Made by a program: the position numbers and the translations under genes. The notes under the pieces were generated by a model. That model did not search any database. It saw only the letters and a list, made by a program, of their open reading frames with translations, and was not told where the DNA came from. Positions 1 through 8,161 of a DNA stretch of 64,000 bases are shown one piece after another (the stretch's first letter is position 1; every line of letters starts with the position of its first letter). The DNA is from Anaerolineae bacterium (GTDB taxonomy: Bacteria > Chloroflexota > Anaerolineae > Aggregatilineales > Phototrophicaceae), in the NCBI GenBank assembly GCA_013360465.1, contig JABWBO010000004.1:62001-126000 (forward strand), read 5' to 3'.

Positions 1-209
1 AAGCCCTCAAAGCCTGGATCGTCGTCAAACCCGGTATGCAGGTCACCGATCAGGAGTTGATCGACTTCGCCAGCAAGCGCCTGGCGCGCTATGAAGTACC
101 TACGCGCTTCGCCTACATCGACGCCCTGCCCAAGACTACAGTCGGCAAGACTCTGCGCCGCGAACTCATCCTGATGGAACTGGCCGAACGCGAAAAGCGC
201 GCCACGTAG
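1..209 (+). CDS. Acyl-CoA synthetase (AMP-forming), C-terminal fragment
   Basis: Only the last 68 codons lie in the window; the gene starts upstream. The reading frame beginning at base 3 encodes the C-terminal lid domain of an ANL-superfamily adenylating enzyme. The segment includes a 'RYEVPTRFAYIDALPKT' stretch followed by 'VGKTLRRELI', matching the A10-type motif (PKTxxGKxxRRxL), whose lysine contacts the acyl-adenylate in this family. Such enzymes activate a carboxylate with ATP and transfer it to CoA. Substrate cannot be told from the lid domain; long-chain fatty acid ligases are the commonest match. A strong hairpin follows 37 bases after the stop. Confidence 0.85.
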   Translation, partial: ALKAWIVVKPGMQVTDQELIDFASKRLARYEVPTRFAYIDALPKTTVGKTLRRELILMELAEREKRAT

Positions 210-246
210 TCCACATCAAGAGGCGGCGTACAATGCTGCATACACA

Positions 247-279
247 GGCACAGCCGGGAGCGATTCTCCCGGCTGTGCC
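247..279. terminator. Perfect 14-bp hairpin, probable bidirectional terminator
   Basis: Arms 247-260 and 266-279 are perfectly complementary (GC-rich, 14 bp) around a 5-base loop. The hairpin sits between the stop of the plus-strand acyl-CoA ligase and the stop of the minus-strand membrane protein, as expected for a shared terminator. The T-tract on either side is poor. Confidence 0.75.
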
Positions 280-285
280 CGTCTT

Positions 286-837
286 TCACGGCAGCGTCTC
301 TGGCGTCGAAAGATAGTGTCCTCGATAGAAGGCGCGCGCCGGACCGCGATTCATGTACCACACCACATACAGCGCGATCAGCGCGCTGAAGATCGTTCGG
401 CTGACCAGCAGCCCGCGTTTCAGATCTTCACCGCTGTCGATCCCGCCCTGCACCGTCGGCACGCTGGACAGATTGACCACGGTCATCAGCGCCGTCGTAA
501 GGGTCAGCAGGACGACGCCCGCCATGATGATCTGTCGAATGCTGCCGGGGCGACCTCGCCACGCCAGCATCGCCAGCGGCAGATATCCTAAGCCCAACGC
601 AATCTGAACGATCAGCGCAGCATCAGGAATCCCGCCGGCGCTTCCCCCGATGGCAATCGGCGGAGCGGCATCTTCACCTGCCGGATCTACCGGCAGGTTG
701 ATTTGGCTGAAACGATACTGCACCGCAAAGAAAACTGACACCTGGAGCAGCGGCAGTAGAGTGAACAGCATCACACTGGCAAGGATCGCCAGGCTTAATC
801 CCAGAGTACGCGGCGGTTTTTGGAGCGGCGGAGCCAC
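286..837 (-). CDS. Hypothetical four-helix membrane protein
   Basis: This 183-residue protein is not recognised. Hydrophobic segments lie at about residues 12-38, 72-92, 103-122 and 146-164, so it is probably an inner-membrane protein. A polar, Pro/Gly/Ala-rich extracytoplasmic-type loop lies between the first two helices. The start is GTG at 837; a GAGG sequence lies a few bases upstream, and the nearby ATG at 839 is in another frame. The gene converges on the acyl-CoA ligase and diverges from the BTAD regulator at 978. No catalytic motif is visible. It is probably real because it is uninterrupted, has coherent membrane topology and is flanked by a terminator. Confidence 0.7.
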   Translation of the reverse strand: MAPPLQKPPRTLGLSLAILASVMLFTLLPLLQVSVFFAVQYRFSQINLPVDPAGEDAAPPIAIGGSAGGIPDAALIVQIALGLGYLPLAMLAWRGRPGSIRQIIMAGVVLLTLTTALMTVVNLSSVPTVQGGIDSGEDLKRGLLVSRTIFSALIALYVVWYMNRGPARAFYRGHYLSTPETLP

Positions 838-918
838 ATCGACCTCAAATCACCAAGATTATGGGTGCGCAACAATAGCTTTGTACCTGATCCCTATAGA
901 TTTGACTAGTATTGTGAT

Positions 919-924
919 TATAAT
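919..924 (+). promoter_or_regulatory. Probable -10 element in AT-rich leader of the BTAD regulator
   Basis: The stretch 855-977 is clearly more AT-rich than its surroundings and contains an exact TATAAT at 919-924. I cannot place a good -35 at 16-18 bases, so this is only a partial promoter call. The ribosome site AGGAG (962-966) precedes the ATG at 978. Confidence 0.4.
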
Positions 925-977
925 CTATGTTAGACTATTGACATACCTCTACATCGTAGCTAGGAGTTATTTCTATC

Positions 978-2258
978 ATGAAACTTCCAGCTATCCTTGA
1001 TCAAATTTACGCCGCTTTCATGGAGCGGGCCGATCAGGGTCGCTTGATTCTACTGCATCCAAACAGCCGCTTCAGGACTCCGTTTGTCGCACGGCTGACC
1101 AAAAGCAGCGATTATCAAGTGTTCTATTATGCCTTAGGTCCTGACGATGTCGATCTGCCGGCGATGCTTAACGGCATGACTCACGATCTGATCGGTCAGA
1201 ACCCTCTCTTTGGGCGACATCTTCATCTGCTCAGCGCCGATGACTGGCAGGATAATGCCAGACTGGTGGCAGCGGCGACGCGCGATGTCGCAGAACTGAG
1301 CGATCAGCCGTTCCTACTCATCCTTGATGAGTTCGATCGCAGCCATGGCGCAGATGACGTGCAGTGGTTCGTCGAGTACCTCGTCAAGCACCTGCCCGAC
1401 CGCTGCAAGATCGTCATCAACAGCCGTATCCTGCCCCGCCTGTCCTGGGTGCCAATGGTCGCCCGGCGTGATGCTATCATCTTCAAAGATGATCAGGTCG
1501 TGCGTGACAATTTCTATGATTTCGCCGGCGGCAGACATACGCTTGAAGTCTACGCCCTGGGTCCGGGATTCGTCCTCTTCAACGACATGTCGGTCGATAT
1601 TTGGGAAGGTCACCTGCCCCGACTGCTGTTCTTCTTCGCCCTGGATCGTCCGGTGATCACCCGTTCGGAAATCTGCCATGCCTTCTGGCCTGAACTGGAT
1701 ATTGATCAGGCGGTCAACGTGTTCCACGTCACCAAGCGCCGCTTGCACAAGGCGCTGGAGATGGACGTCCTGGTCCATGATGATGGCTACTATCGCATCA
1801 ATCCCGATCTGGATGTCGATTACGACGTCATGCACTTTGTTGGCAGGTTGATCGATGGCAGGAACGCGCGCAGCGCCCAGGAGACGCGCCTCGAAGCCTG
1901 GGAGGCAGCTGCCGATCTCTATCGCGGCGCTTTCCTGCACGGGCATACCGATCCCTGGATCACCCAGCGCCGCAACGATTTTCGCGCCGGCTATCTGGAA
2001 GCTCTGGATGCCCTTGCGAAGCGCAAGCTCGAGATGAACCTGCCTGAACACGCCCTCGTCCTCTACAAACGCGGGCTTGCCGCCGATTTCGCCCGTGAGG
2101 ACTTCCACCGCGAGATCATGCAGATCTATCAGGCGCTTGGGCGGCGAAGCGAAGCAGTCGCCCAGTTCCGCCAGCTTGAGCAGCTCGTCACGTCGGAAGG
2201 ACGGCACATCGAAGCCGCCACGCGCGACCTCTACAACCAGATACTCGGCAAGAGCTAG
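978..2258 (+). CDS. Transcriptional activator with BTAD domain and degenerate ATPase domain
   Basis: A 426-residue regulator. Residues 1-190 resemble the STAND-type NTPase module of MalT/LuxR-like activators. A good Walker B (FLLILDEFDR, about residues 113-122) and a sensor-like 'INSRILPRL' are present, but the expected P-loop reads HPNSRFRTPF and lacks the GxxGxGK[ST] glycines and lysine. Residues about 200-270 form an OmpR-type winged helix, and about 280-426 form a bacterial transcriptional activator (BTAD/TPR-like) domain as in SARP and AfsR regulators. It probably binds DNA as a cytoplasmic activator whose switch may not depend on ATP hydrolysis. The target is unknown; it is a single-gene unit ending at the hairpin at 2285-2311. 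Confidence 0.8.
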   Translation: MKLPAILDQIYAAFMERADQGRLILLHPNSRFRTPFVARLTKSSDYQVFYYALGPDDVDLPAMLNGMTHDLIGQNPLFGRHLHLLSADDWQDNARLVAAATRDVAELSDQPFLLILDEFDRSHGADDVQWFVEYLVKHLPDRCKIVINSRILPRLSWVPMVARRDAIIFKDDQVVRDNFYDFAGGRHTLEVYALGPGFVLFNDMSVDIWEGHLPRLLFFFALDRPVITRSEICHAFWPELDIDQAVNVFHVTKRRLHKALEMDVLVHDDGYYRINPDLDVDYDVMHFVGRLIDGRNARSAQETRLEAWEAAADLYRGAFLHGHTDPWITQRRNDFRAGYLEALDALAKRKLEMNLPEHALVLYKRGLAADFAREDFHREIMQIYQALGRRSEAVAQFRQLEQLVTSEGRHIEAATRDLYNQILGKS

Positions 2259-2284
2259 TTGCTCTGAAACAGGCAGTTCAAAGC

Positions 2285-2316
2285 ACAAGCCCGCATGAAC
2301 TGCGGGCTTGTTTGTT
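2285..2316. terminator. Intrinsic terminator (regulator / tRNA)
   Basis: An 11-bp stem (2285-2295 with 2301-2311) and 5-base loop are followed by a short T-rich stretch on the plus strand. It lies between the plus-strand regulator and the 3' end of the minus-strand tRNA, so it may stop both transcripts. Confidence 0.75.
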
Positions 2317-2388
2317 GCCCCTGACAGGTCTCGAACCTGTGACCTTTCGCTTAGAAGGCGACTGCTCTATCCGCTGAGCTACAGGGGC
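2317..2388 (-). tRNA. tRNA-Arg (anticodon TCT)
   Basis: The reverse complement folds into a complete 72-nt cloverleaf. It has a 7-bp acceptor stem (GCCCCTG/CAGGGGC), a D arm GCTC/GAGC, an anticodon arm GTCGC/GCGAA with loop CTTCTAA (anticodon TCT, one terminal A-C mismatch to accept), and a T arm ACAGG/CCTGT with loop TTCGAGA. The 3' CCA is not encoded and must be added. It reads AGA codons, which are rare in a GC-rich genome. Confidence 0.95.
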
Positions 2389-2400
2389 GCGATGTACCTC

Positions 2401-2430
2401 ATTGTAGTGTCGTCCAGCGGAGCCTGTCAA
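2401..2430 (-). promoter_or_regulatory. Sigma70-type promoter of tRNA-Arg
   Basis: On the minus strand a perfect TTGACA (2425-2430) is separated by 18 bases from TACAAT (2401-2406), 12 bases upstream of the tRNA 5' end. This is one of the strongest promoter matches in the window. Confidence 0.8.
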
Positions 2431-2465
2431 GCGACGCATATCCGCACATCTGTGCTAAACTAGGG

Positions 2466-2494
2466 TTGTTTTTTCGCCTGTTTTGCGCTATAAT
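2466..2494 (+). promoter_or_regulatory. Probable gyrB promoter
   Basis: TTGTTT (2466-2471), a 17-base spacer and a perfect TATAAT (2489-2494) precede gyrB. This implies an untranslated leader of about 135 bases. The -35 is weak (3/6). Confidence 0.55.
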
Positions 2495-2634
2495 TTCTTC
2501 TGTTGTTCACGAAAAGCACAGATCACACACGACCGCCCGAATCCGTAGTTCGAGGGTTTCTGCGGATGCCGATCAACTGGTCGGCGGGGTTTATGTTGTC
2601 CGGCGCAGTGCCCTGCCCGGCTCAAGGAGTACCA

Positions 2635-4629
2635 ATGACAGACGATATGATCACCCTGGCGCAGCCCGCCTCGGCTATGCACTACGATGACGACAGCATC
2701 AAGGTGCTGGAAGGCTTGGAAGCGGTGCGGCTGCGCCCCGGTATGTACGTAGGCGGCACCGACGTTCGCGCGCTGCATCATCTCGTCTATGAAATCGTCG
2801 ATAATGCCGTCGATGAGGCGCTGGCAGGGCGCTGCGATCACATCGTCGTCACGCTTTACGACGATGATCTCGTGTCCGTCGCCGACAACGGAGTCGGCAT
2901 TCCTGTCGGCATGAACAAAAAACTGAACAAGCCGAACCTTGAAGTCGTCTTCACCGTGCTGCATGCCGGTGGCAAGTTCGACAACAACGCCTATAAGGTC
3001 AGCGGCGGTCTGCACGGCGTCGGTGCTTCGGCGGTGAATGCTCTGTCCGAAACGCTCACGGCGCAGGTCTATCGTGATGGCAAACTGTGGGAGCAGACCT
3101 ACAGTCGAGGCGCCAAGACCACCGAGGTGACGCCGGTTCGCCCGCTGGAACCGGGCGAAGGTACAGGGACTGTCATCACCTTCCGTCCCGATTTCACCAT
3201 CATGGAGCCGAATCACTTTGACTTCACCACCCTGGAGAAACGTTTCCGCGAGATCGCCTTCATCAACCGCAGCCTGATGATCAGCCTGCGCGACGAACGA
3301 GCGCGCCCCTTCCCGCGTGAACTGACCTTTTACTTCGAGGGCGGGCTGCACTCCTACGTGCGCTGGGAAAATCGCAGCAAGCAGGCGCTGCACCCGGTCG
3401 TGCATCTGGAGAAAGAAGTAGAGCTGACCCCCGACGGCAAGGCTCCTTATTCCGTCAGCGTGGAAGTCGCCTTCCAGTACACCGATTCAGCGTCCTCGAA
3501 CGAAATTGCCTTCGCCAACGTCATCAACACCACCGACGGCGGCACGCACCTGACCGGGCTGCGCTCGGCGATCACCGGCGTCATCAACCGCTATGCGCGC
3601 AAAGCCGGCTATCTGAAAGACAAGGACGCTAATTTCTCTGGACGTGATACGCTGGAAGGGATCACGGCGGTGGTCAGCGTCAAGCTGCCCAATCCGGCGT
3701 TCGAAAGCCAGACCAAGGTCAAACTGATCAACCCCGAACTGCAGGGCGTGGTCTCCTCGGTCGTCACCGAAGGGTTTGGTGAATTCCTGGAGGTCAATTC
3801 GCGCGAAGCCAAGCGCATCGTCGAGAAGTGCATGACCAGCATGCGCGCCTGGGAAGCTGCCCGCAAAGCGCGCGATCTTGTGCGCAGTGGTCCCAGCCTG
3901 CTCGAAAGCACGTCCCTGCCCGGCAAGCTCGCCGACTGCTCTCAGCACGGTGAAGGCGCGGAGATCTACCTCGTCGAGGGCGATAGCGCCGGCGGCTCTG
4001 CCAAGCAGGCGCGCGACCGGCATTTCCAGGCGATCCTGCCCCTGCGCGGCAAGATCCTCAACACCGAACGCGCCCGCCTGGATAAGATGCTCGACAACAA
4101 CGAGATCAAGGCGCTCATCAGCGCGCTCGGCACAGGCATCGGTGAAGAGTTGGATACATCGAAGATTCGCTACAGTAAGATCATCACCATGACCGATGCC
4201 GACGTGGATGGAGCGCACATTCGCACGCTGCTGCTGACATTCTTCTTCCGCCACATGCCGCAGGTTATCCTGGGCGGACATCTCTACATCGCTCAGCCGC
4301 CCCTGTTCCGTCTGCAGCACAACAAGGACATTCGCTACCTCTACCCGGCAGCAGGGCAGCACGAAACGCAGATACTCAGTCGCGGTCTCGCCGAATTCAA
4401 AGACCCGGATCGCGTCAAAGTCAACCGCTACAAGGGTCTGGGCGAGATGAATCCCGATCAGCTCTGGGAGACCACCATGGATCCCGGGCAGCGCACCCTC
4501 TTACAGGTGACCATCGATGACGCCGCCGAAGCCGACCACGTCTTCGATATGCTCATGGGCAGCGAAGTCCCGCCGAGGCGGCGCTTCATCCAGACCCACG
4601 CCCGCAACGTGCGTAACCTGGATATCTAG
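2635..4629 (+). CDS. gyrB: DNA gyrase subunit B
   Basis: A 664-residue type IIA topoisomerase ATPase subunit, which with GyrA introduces negative supercoils. The GHKL ATPase domain comes first: EGLEAVRLRPGMYVG, an N-box around 'EIVDNAVDEAL', 'DNGVGIPV' and 'GGLHGVGASAVNALS'. The transducer domain follows, then the TOPRIM domain with 'VEGDSAGGSA' and 'DADVDGAHIRTLLL', and a typical C-terminal tail ending in 'RNVRNLDI', which favours GyrB over ParE. The frame is open back to 2503, but I choose ATG 2635: it has AAGGAG at 2624-2629, and the upstream codons look non-coding. The gene stands alone with its own promoter. GyrA is not in the window. Confidence 0.95.
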   Translation: MTDDMITLAQPASAMHYDDDSIKVLEGLEAVRLRPGMYVGGTDVRALHHLVYEIVDNAVDEALAGRCDHIVVTLYDDDLVSVADNGVGIPVGMNKKLNKPNLEVVFTVLHAGGKFDNNAYKVSGGLHGVGASAVNALSETLTAQVYRDGKLWEQTYSRGAKTTEVTPVRPLEPGEGTGTVITFRPDFTIMEPNHFDFTTLEKRFREIAFINRSLMISLRDERARPFPRELTFYFEGGLHSYVRWENRSKQALHPVVHLEKEVELTPDGKAPYSVSVEVAFQYTDSASSNEIAFANVINTTDGGTHLTGLRSAITGVINRYARKAGYLKDKDANFSGRDTLEGITAVVSVKLPNPAFESQTKVKLINPELQGVVSSVVTEGFGEFLEVNSREAKRIVEKCMTSMRAWEAARKARDLVRSGPSLLESTSLPGKLADCSQHGEGAEIYLVEGDSAGGSAKQARDRHFQAILPLRGKILNTERARLDKMLDNNEIKALISALGTGIGEELDTSKIRYSKIITMTDADVDGAHIRTLLLTFFFRHMPQVILGGHLYIAQPPLFRLQHNKDIRYLYPAAGQHETQILSRGLAEFKDPDRVKVNRYKGLGEMNPDQLWETTMDPGQRTLLQVTIDDAAEADHVFDMLMGSEVPPRRRFIQTHARNVRNLDI

Positions 4630-4632
4630 GCT

Positions 4633-4995
4633 TCAGACGCCGCTGGTGGAAAGCGTCAGCGGCGTCACGCTGATGTCGGTGATGGCGTGCGGATAACCTT
4701 CTTCGACGCGCATATCGATCAGCACCTCACCGCCAAACTCCGCACGCAGCAGGACGATCACGTTTTCCTTGCTCGCCCCGATCACCTGCTGGACTTGCAG
4801 CTTCCCCATCGCCTCGCGAAGGGCGTTGAACTGAGCGGCGCGGGTCTCGGCGGCATGCGCCAGAAGCAGATCGGCGTGGCAGCTCTCGGCGATGTAACGC
4901 AGCAGACGCCCATCCCCCCACTGGTTATAGATAGTCATCAGCGCAATCAGGCGCATCCCGGCGGCAGAGGTCTTGAGGACATGCTTGTCATCCAC
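4633..4995 (-). CDS. Small hypothetical protein, possible NTF2-like fold
   Basis: A 120-residue soluble protein with no signal peptide. Helices fill the first half and alternating beta-strand-like segments the second. The overall pattern (helical start, 'RLLRYIAES', then 'GEVLIDMRVEEGYPHAITDISV') recalls the small NTF2-like domain sometimes fused in front of serine hydrolases; this is a weak impression rather than a family assignment. It overlaps the end of the glucokinase gene by 8 bases (4988-4995), so the two are probably translationally coupled. It converges with gyrB, 3 bases away. Confidence 0.6.
   Translation of the reverse strand: MDDKHVLKTSAAGMRLIALMTIYNQWGDGRLLRYIAESCHADLLLAHAAETRAAQFNALREAMGKLQVQQVIGASKENVIVLLRAEFGGEVLIDMRVEEGYPHAITDISVTPLTLSTSGV
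4636..4666. terminator. Hairpin between convergent gyrB and the small hypothetical gene
   Basis: Arms 4636-4645 and 4657-4666 are perfectly complementary over 10 bp with an 11-base loop. The hairpin starts 7 bases after the gyrB stop and lies inside the 3' end of the minus-strand gene. No T-tract follows, so termination is plausible but unproved. Confidence 0.4.
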
Positions 4996-5746
4996 GCGCG
5001 ACCCCCGTGCTTTCCGGATGCGCTGAAGTCATCGCTGCCCCGATGATGCCGGCATCGTTGTAGGTCTTGGCGCAAACTACCGGCGCGCGTGTCACCAGAT
5101 GCGGAGCGAACTTGCTGAAACTCTTGCTGATCCCGCCGCCGATGATGATCAGATCGGGCCACAGCAGATTCTCGACATGCATCAGGTACTCGTTCACCCG
5201 CCGCGCCCATTTCTTCCACGTCAGCTCGCGGTCCACCCGTACGCGATTCGAAGCGCGATGCTCGGCATCCTTGCCGCGAATTTGCAGGTGACCCAGTTCA
5301 AGGTTCGGGACCAACCGCCCTTCGACGAACAGCGCCGTCCCAATGCCAGTTCCGATGGTCAGCACCAGCACCACCCCACGCTGGTCAACGCCCGCACCGA
5401 AGTGCATCTCCGCCAGCCCGGCGGCGTCGGCATCATTGATCATGTAGGTCGGGCATCCGGTGACCTGCTCGAAGAATGTGCTGGCATCCAGTCCAACCCA
5501 GGTCGAGTCGACATTCGCCGCCGTGAAGATCGTCCCGCGCTTGATGACTCCAGGATAGCCGCAGCCCACTTCGTCATGCCACTCGAAGTGGTGAAGGATA
5601 TCCTGAATGAGCGGGGTGACCGCCGCGACCGTCGATGGGGACGGCGTCTCCACCCTAAAACGCTCTGCCAGCAGGATTCCCTTCTCCGTATCCACCGGCG
5701 CAGCTTTGATGCCTGTTCCGCCGATGTCGATGCCCAGAACCGCCAT
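4988..5746 (-). CDS. ppgK: Polyphosphate glucokinase (ROK-type)
   Basis: A 252-residue cytoplasmic sugar kinase that phosphorylates glucose, in this family usually with polyphosphate and often also ATP. The N-terminal phosphate-binding motif is 'GIDIGGTGIK'. Later come 'NDADAAG', 'LTIGTGIGTALF', 'PNLELGHLQ' and a C-terminal 'DLIIIGGGISK'. Length and motif order match PpgK of Actinobacteria and Chloroflexi, and the ROK zinc-binding cysteine cluster is absent. The frame is open to 5890, but ATG 5746 is chosen because the protein family begins there and an AGGGAGAG site lies just upstream. The 3' end overlaps the small hypothetical gene. Glucose phosphorylation fits with glycogen debranching enzyme GlgX elsewhere in the window. 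Confidence 0.88.
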   Translation of the reverse strand: MAVLGIDIGGTGIKAAPVDTEKGILLAERFRVETPSPSTVAAVTPLIQDILHHFEWHDEVGCGYPGVIKRGTIFTAANVDSTWVGLDASTFFEQVTGCPTYMINDADAAGLAEMHFGAGVDQRGVVLVLTIGTGIGTALFVEGRLVPNLELGHLQIRGKDAEHRASNRVRVDRELTWKKWARRVNEYLMHVENLLWPDLIIIGGGISKSFSKFAPHLVTRAPVVCAKTYNDAGIIGAAMTSAHPESTGVARG

Positions 5747-5864
5747 GCTCACTCTCCCTGGAACAGGAAAAATCGATGATCTCTGATGCATTACAGCCGC
5801 CCCAAGTGTACCGTAACAGCCGTCTTCTGAAAAACCACGTCCAGCGTGTGGGTTGTCCTGCCAC

Positions 5865-5893
5865 TTGAAGCGGCGGCGGCGCGGCGGCATAAT
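5865..5893 (+). promoter_or_regulatory. Probable promoter of the envelope/glycan gene run
   Basis: TTGAAG (5865-5870), a 17-base spacer made of CGG-like repeats, and CATAAT (5888-5893). A start site near 5900 would leave the ATG at 5902 almost leaderless, which favours the next ATG at 5932. Confidence 0.5.
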
Positions 5894-5931
5894 CCCTCAC
5901 TGTGTACACTAGACAGGATAGTGCGGCAGCG

Positions 5932-6747
5932 ATGCGCCTGAAATGGTTTTTAGTGTCCGGCTTATTGCTCATCGGCACGGCGGCATGCGGAGGATCGCCA
6001 GAGGCGACGCCAACCCCCACAGCGACGGCAGCACCACAGGCGACGCCGACACCCGTCGCGACGAACCCGCCAGCCGTCTCCGCCAATGTCGCTTGGACGC
6101 CCCAGACCACCATCTTCGCTGGCGTTGAGATGGTGCTGGTCCCGCCGGGCTGCTTCATGATGGGCAACGACGCCGGACGGCGCGACGAACGCCCGGCACA
6201 CGAACAGTGTTTCGCCGCCGCCTACTGGATCGACAAATATGAGGTCACCAACGCCCAATACGGCACCCCTGGTAGGTTCGAGGGCGATACCCGTCCGCGC
6301 GAAAATCTTCTTTGGAGCGAGGCGCGCGATTTCTGCGCCAGCCGAGCGGCACGCCTGCCAACCGAAGCCGAATGGGAGTACGCTGCGCGGGGACCGGATG
6401 CTTACATCTATCCTTGGGGTGATGCCCTGAACCCGGACAACCTCGTCTTCGATCAGAATTCCAACGGTGAAACCCAGCCCGTCGGCAGCAAACCCGCCGG
6501 CGCATCCTGGGTTGGCGCGCACGACATGAGCGGCAACGTCTTCGAATTCGTCAGCAGCGCCTATGCGCGCTATCCCTTCGACCCGGCAGATGGGCGGGAA
6601 GACCTGGATAACGCCGAAGCACCAAGGGTGTATCGCGGCGGAATCAACAGCTATATCGACAACGGTGCAGGAGCGGCAATCCGCTTCCGCCTGGACGCCG
6701 ACGAGCGCAGCTGGTTCATCGGCTTCCGCTGCGTGCGTGACGCCTGA
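5932..6747 (+). CDS. Lipoprotein with formylglycine-generating-enzyme-like (SUMF1) domain
   Basis: A 271-residue exported lipoprotein. The signal peptide ends in a lipobox (GTAAC), followed by a Thr/Pro/Ala-rich spacer (about residues 22-55) and an FGE-sulfatase/SUMF1 domain. Typical motifs are 'GCFMMGND', 'YWIDKYEVTNAQY', 'ARLPTEAEWEYAARG', 'YPWGD', 'DMSGNVFEF' and a final 'GFRCVRDA'. The domain's usual cysteine pair in the 'RGGSW...' C-terminal part is not present ('YRGGINSYID'). A bona fide formylglycine-generating activity is therefore unlikely; a surface binding or scaffold role is more probable. ATG 5932 is chosen over 5902 because of the promoter position and the better signal peptide. 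Confidence 0.8.
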   Translation: MRLKWFLVSGLLLIGTAACGGSPEATPTPTATAAPQATPTPVATNPPAVSANVAWTPQTTIFAGVEMVLVPPGCFMMGNDAGRRDERPAHEQCFAAAYWIDKYEVTNAQYGTPGRFEGDTRPRENLLWSEARDFCASRAARLPTEAEWEYAARGPDAYIYPWGDALNPDNLVFDQNSNGETQPVGSKPAGASWVGAHDMSGNVFEFVSSAYARYPFDPADGREDLDNAEAPRVYRGGINSYIDNGAGAAIRFRLDADERSWFIGFRCVRDA

Positions 6748-6758
6748 GGGGAATCTTC

Positions 6759-8123
6759 ATGTCAAATCGCTTCTGGACGCTGGTGTGGGTGTTCTGCGCC
6801 ATCACAGGCACAGTCCTCGCCCTCACCGCAGCGGATGCCGCCCCTGAGGAAGATTGGCGTTTCCTGCTGGCTGGGATCATGGCGCTGATCACACTGGCAG
6901 GCGTCCTGCCGACGCCGCTCAAGGCGTGGCTGGCGCGTCCGCTGCGCCTCCTGCGCCGGCGTCCCTGGCTCTACTGGCTGCTGCTGCTGGTGATCATCTA
7001 CAAAGGCGTCGGCGTCTGGCTGGTCGCCTACCAACCGACCAATGGGCGGCTCCTCCATCCGGTCGAATTCGCCTATGTGGCGTTTTTTGTGTGGTTGCTC
7101 ATCTACCTCCTCGCCTATGACCTGAACCGCGAACGCGGCGCAGAACTCGCCGTCAGGCTCGGCAATAGCCGCGCCACCGGCATCCTGATCACGCTGACCA
7201 CCTTCCTCATCCTCTTCTTCGGCGCAGAAGCCTATCTGCGCATCTTCTACATCACCACCGACGCCTACGGCTTCACGGCGATGAACTACCACTGGTACAA
7301 GAATTTCCTGTGGAGCAGCCAAAACTCGCTGGGCTACCGCGATGCCGAACCGCATCCGGCGGAGGTTGACGGGCTGACTCGCATCGCCATCGTCGGCGAT
7401 TCGTTCGCCGTCGGGCACGGCATCAACGATATTGGACAGACTTTCGGACAGCTTCTGGAGCGCGACCTGGGCGGCACAGCCGATGTCATGATCGTGGCGG
7501 CTTCCGGTTTGGACAGCGACGTTGAGGTCAGCCGCCTTGACAGCTACCCTATCCGCCCCGACATCGTTGTGCTGTCCTACTATCTCAACGACATCGACTA
7601 TCTGATGACGGGCACGGAACTGGACCCCGATGCCAATTTCGACTTCATTCAGGACGAGAACCTGCACTGGTTTGTGCTTAACTACTTCGTCCCAAATTAC
7701 ATCTACTACAACCTAATGCAGTTCACATCGCCGGTGCGCGCCCGCAGCTTCATCGCCGATCTCATCGACGCGCATCTGAACGATGAACTCTGGGTGCGCC
7801 ACCTCGACAGCCTCGACGCAATGGTTCAATGGGCGCAGGGGCACGACGCGCGGCTGATCGTCCTCCTCTGGCCCCATCTGGCAGCCATCGAGCAGTCCCG
7901 CCCTGCTACCGAACGGGTACGCGATTTCTTTGAAGGCGCAGGCGTTCAGGTCATCGACATGGCGGATTTGCTGACGGGCAGAAACACCGCCGAACTTATC
8001 GTCAACCGCTTCGACACCCACCCCGGCGTTCTGGCGCATCAGATCGCCGCTGCCGCGCTCCTCGAAGCCATTCAGGGCAGCATCACGCCTGATGCTGAAT
8101 CACCCGCACAGGACGGAGGCTGA
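6759..8123 (+). CDS. Membrane-anchored SGNH/GDSL hydrolase-like protein
   Basis: A 454-residue protein. The first 160 residues carry about five hydrophobic helices. The rest is an SGNH-hydrolase-like domain with block I 'IAIVGDSFAVGHG' (Ser near residue 213), a block containing 'VLSYYLNDIDY', and a C-terminal 'DTHPG' supplying the Asp-His pair. Such domains act as esterases or acetyl-/acyl-modifying enzymes on glycans. The membrane anchor plus neighbouring glycosyltransferase and epimerase suggest glycan modification at the membrane; substrate is unknown. It starts 11 bases after the lipoprotein stop with a GAGGGGA site. Two shorter relatives lie at 16277 and 17274. Confidence 0.8.
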   Translation: MSNRFWTLVWVFCAITGTVLALTAADAAPEEDWRFLLAGIMALITLAGVLPTPLKAWLARPLRLLRRRPWLYWLLLLVIIYKGVGVWLVAYQPTNGRLLHPVEFAYVAFFVWLLIYLLAYDLNRERGAELAVRLGNSRATGILITLTTFLILFFGAEAYLRIFYITTDAYGFTAMNYHWYKNFLWSSQNSLGYRDAEPHPAEVDGLTRIAIVGDSFAVGHGINDIGQTFGQLLERDLGGTADVMIVAASGLDSDVEVSRLDSYPIRPDIVVLSYYLNDIDYLMTGTELDPDANFDFIQDENLHWFVLNYFVPNYIYYNLMQFTSPVRARSFIADLIDAHLNDELWVRHLDSLDAMVQWAQGHDARLIVLLWPHLAAIEQSRPATERVRDFFEGAGVQVIDMADLLTGRNTAELIVNRFDTHPGVLAHQIAAAALLEAIQGSITPDAESPAQDGG

Positions 8124-8161
8124 ATGAGACGTTCGCTGCGCATCTCTCGAAAGCAGGCTTC

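Noticed and set aside
2503-2634. A 44-residue N-terminal extension of GyrB.
   Set aside because: It starts just after the -10 box, has no GyrB similarity, and ATG 2635 has a strong ribosome site.
5880-5887. CGG-like short tandem repeats as a functional repeat.
   Set aside because: The stretch is short and lies in the spacer of a probable promoter; it looks like GC-rich composition rather than a repeat element.
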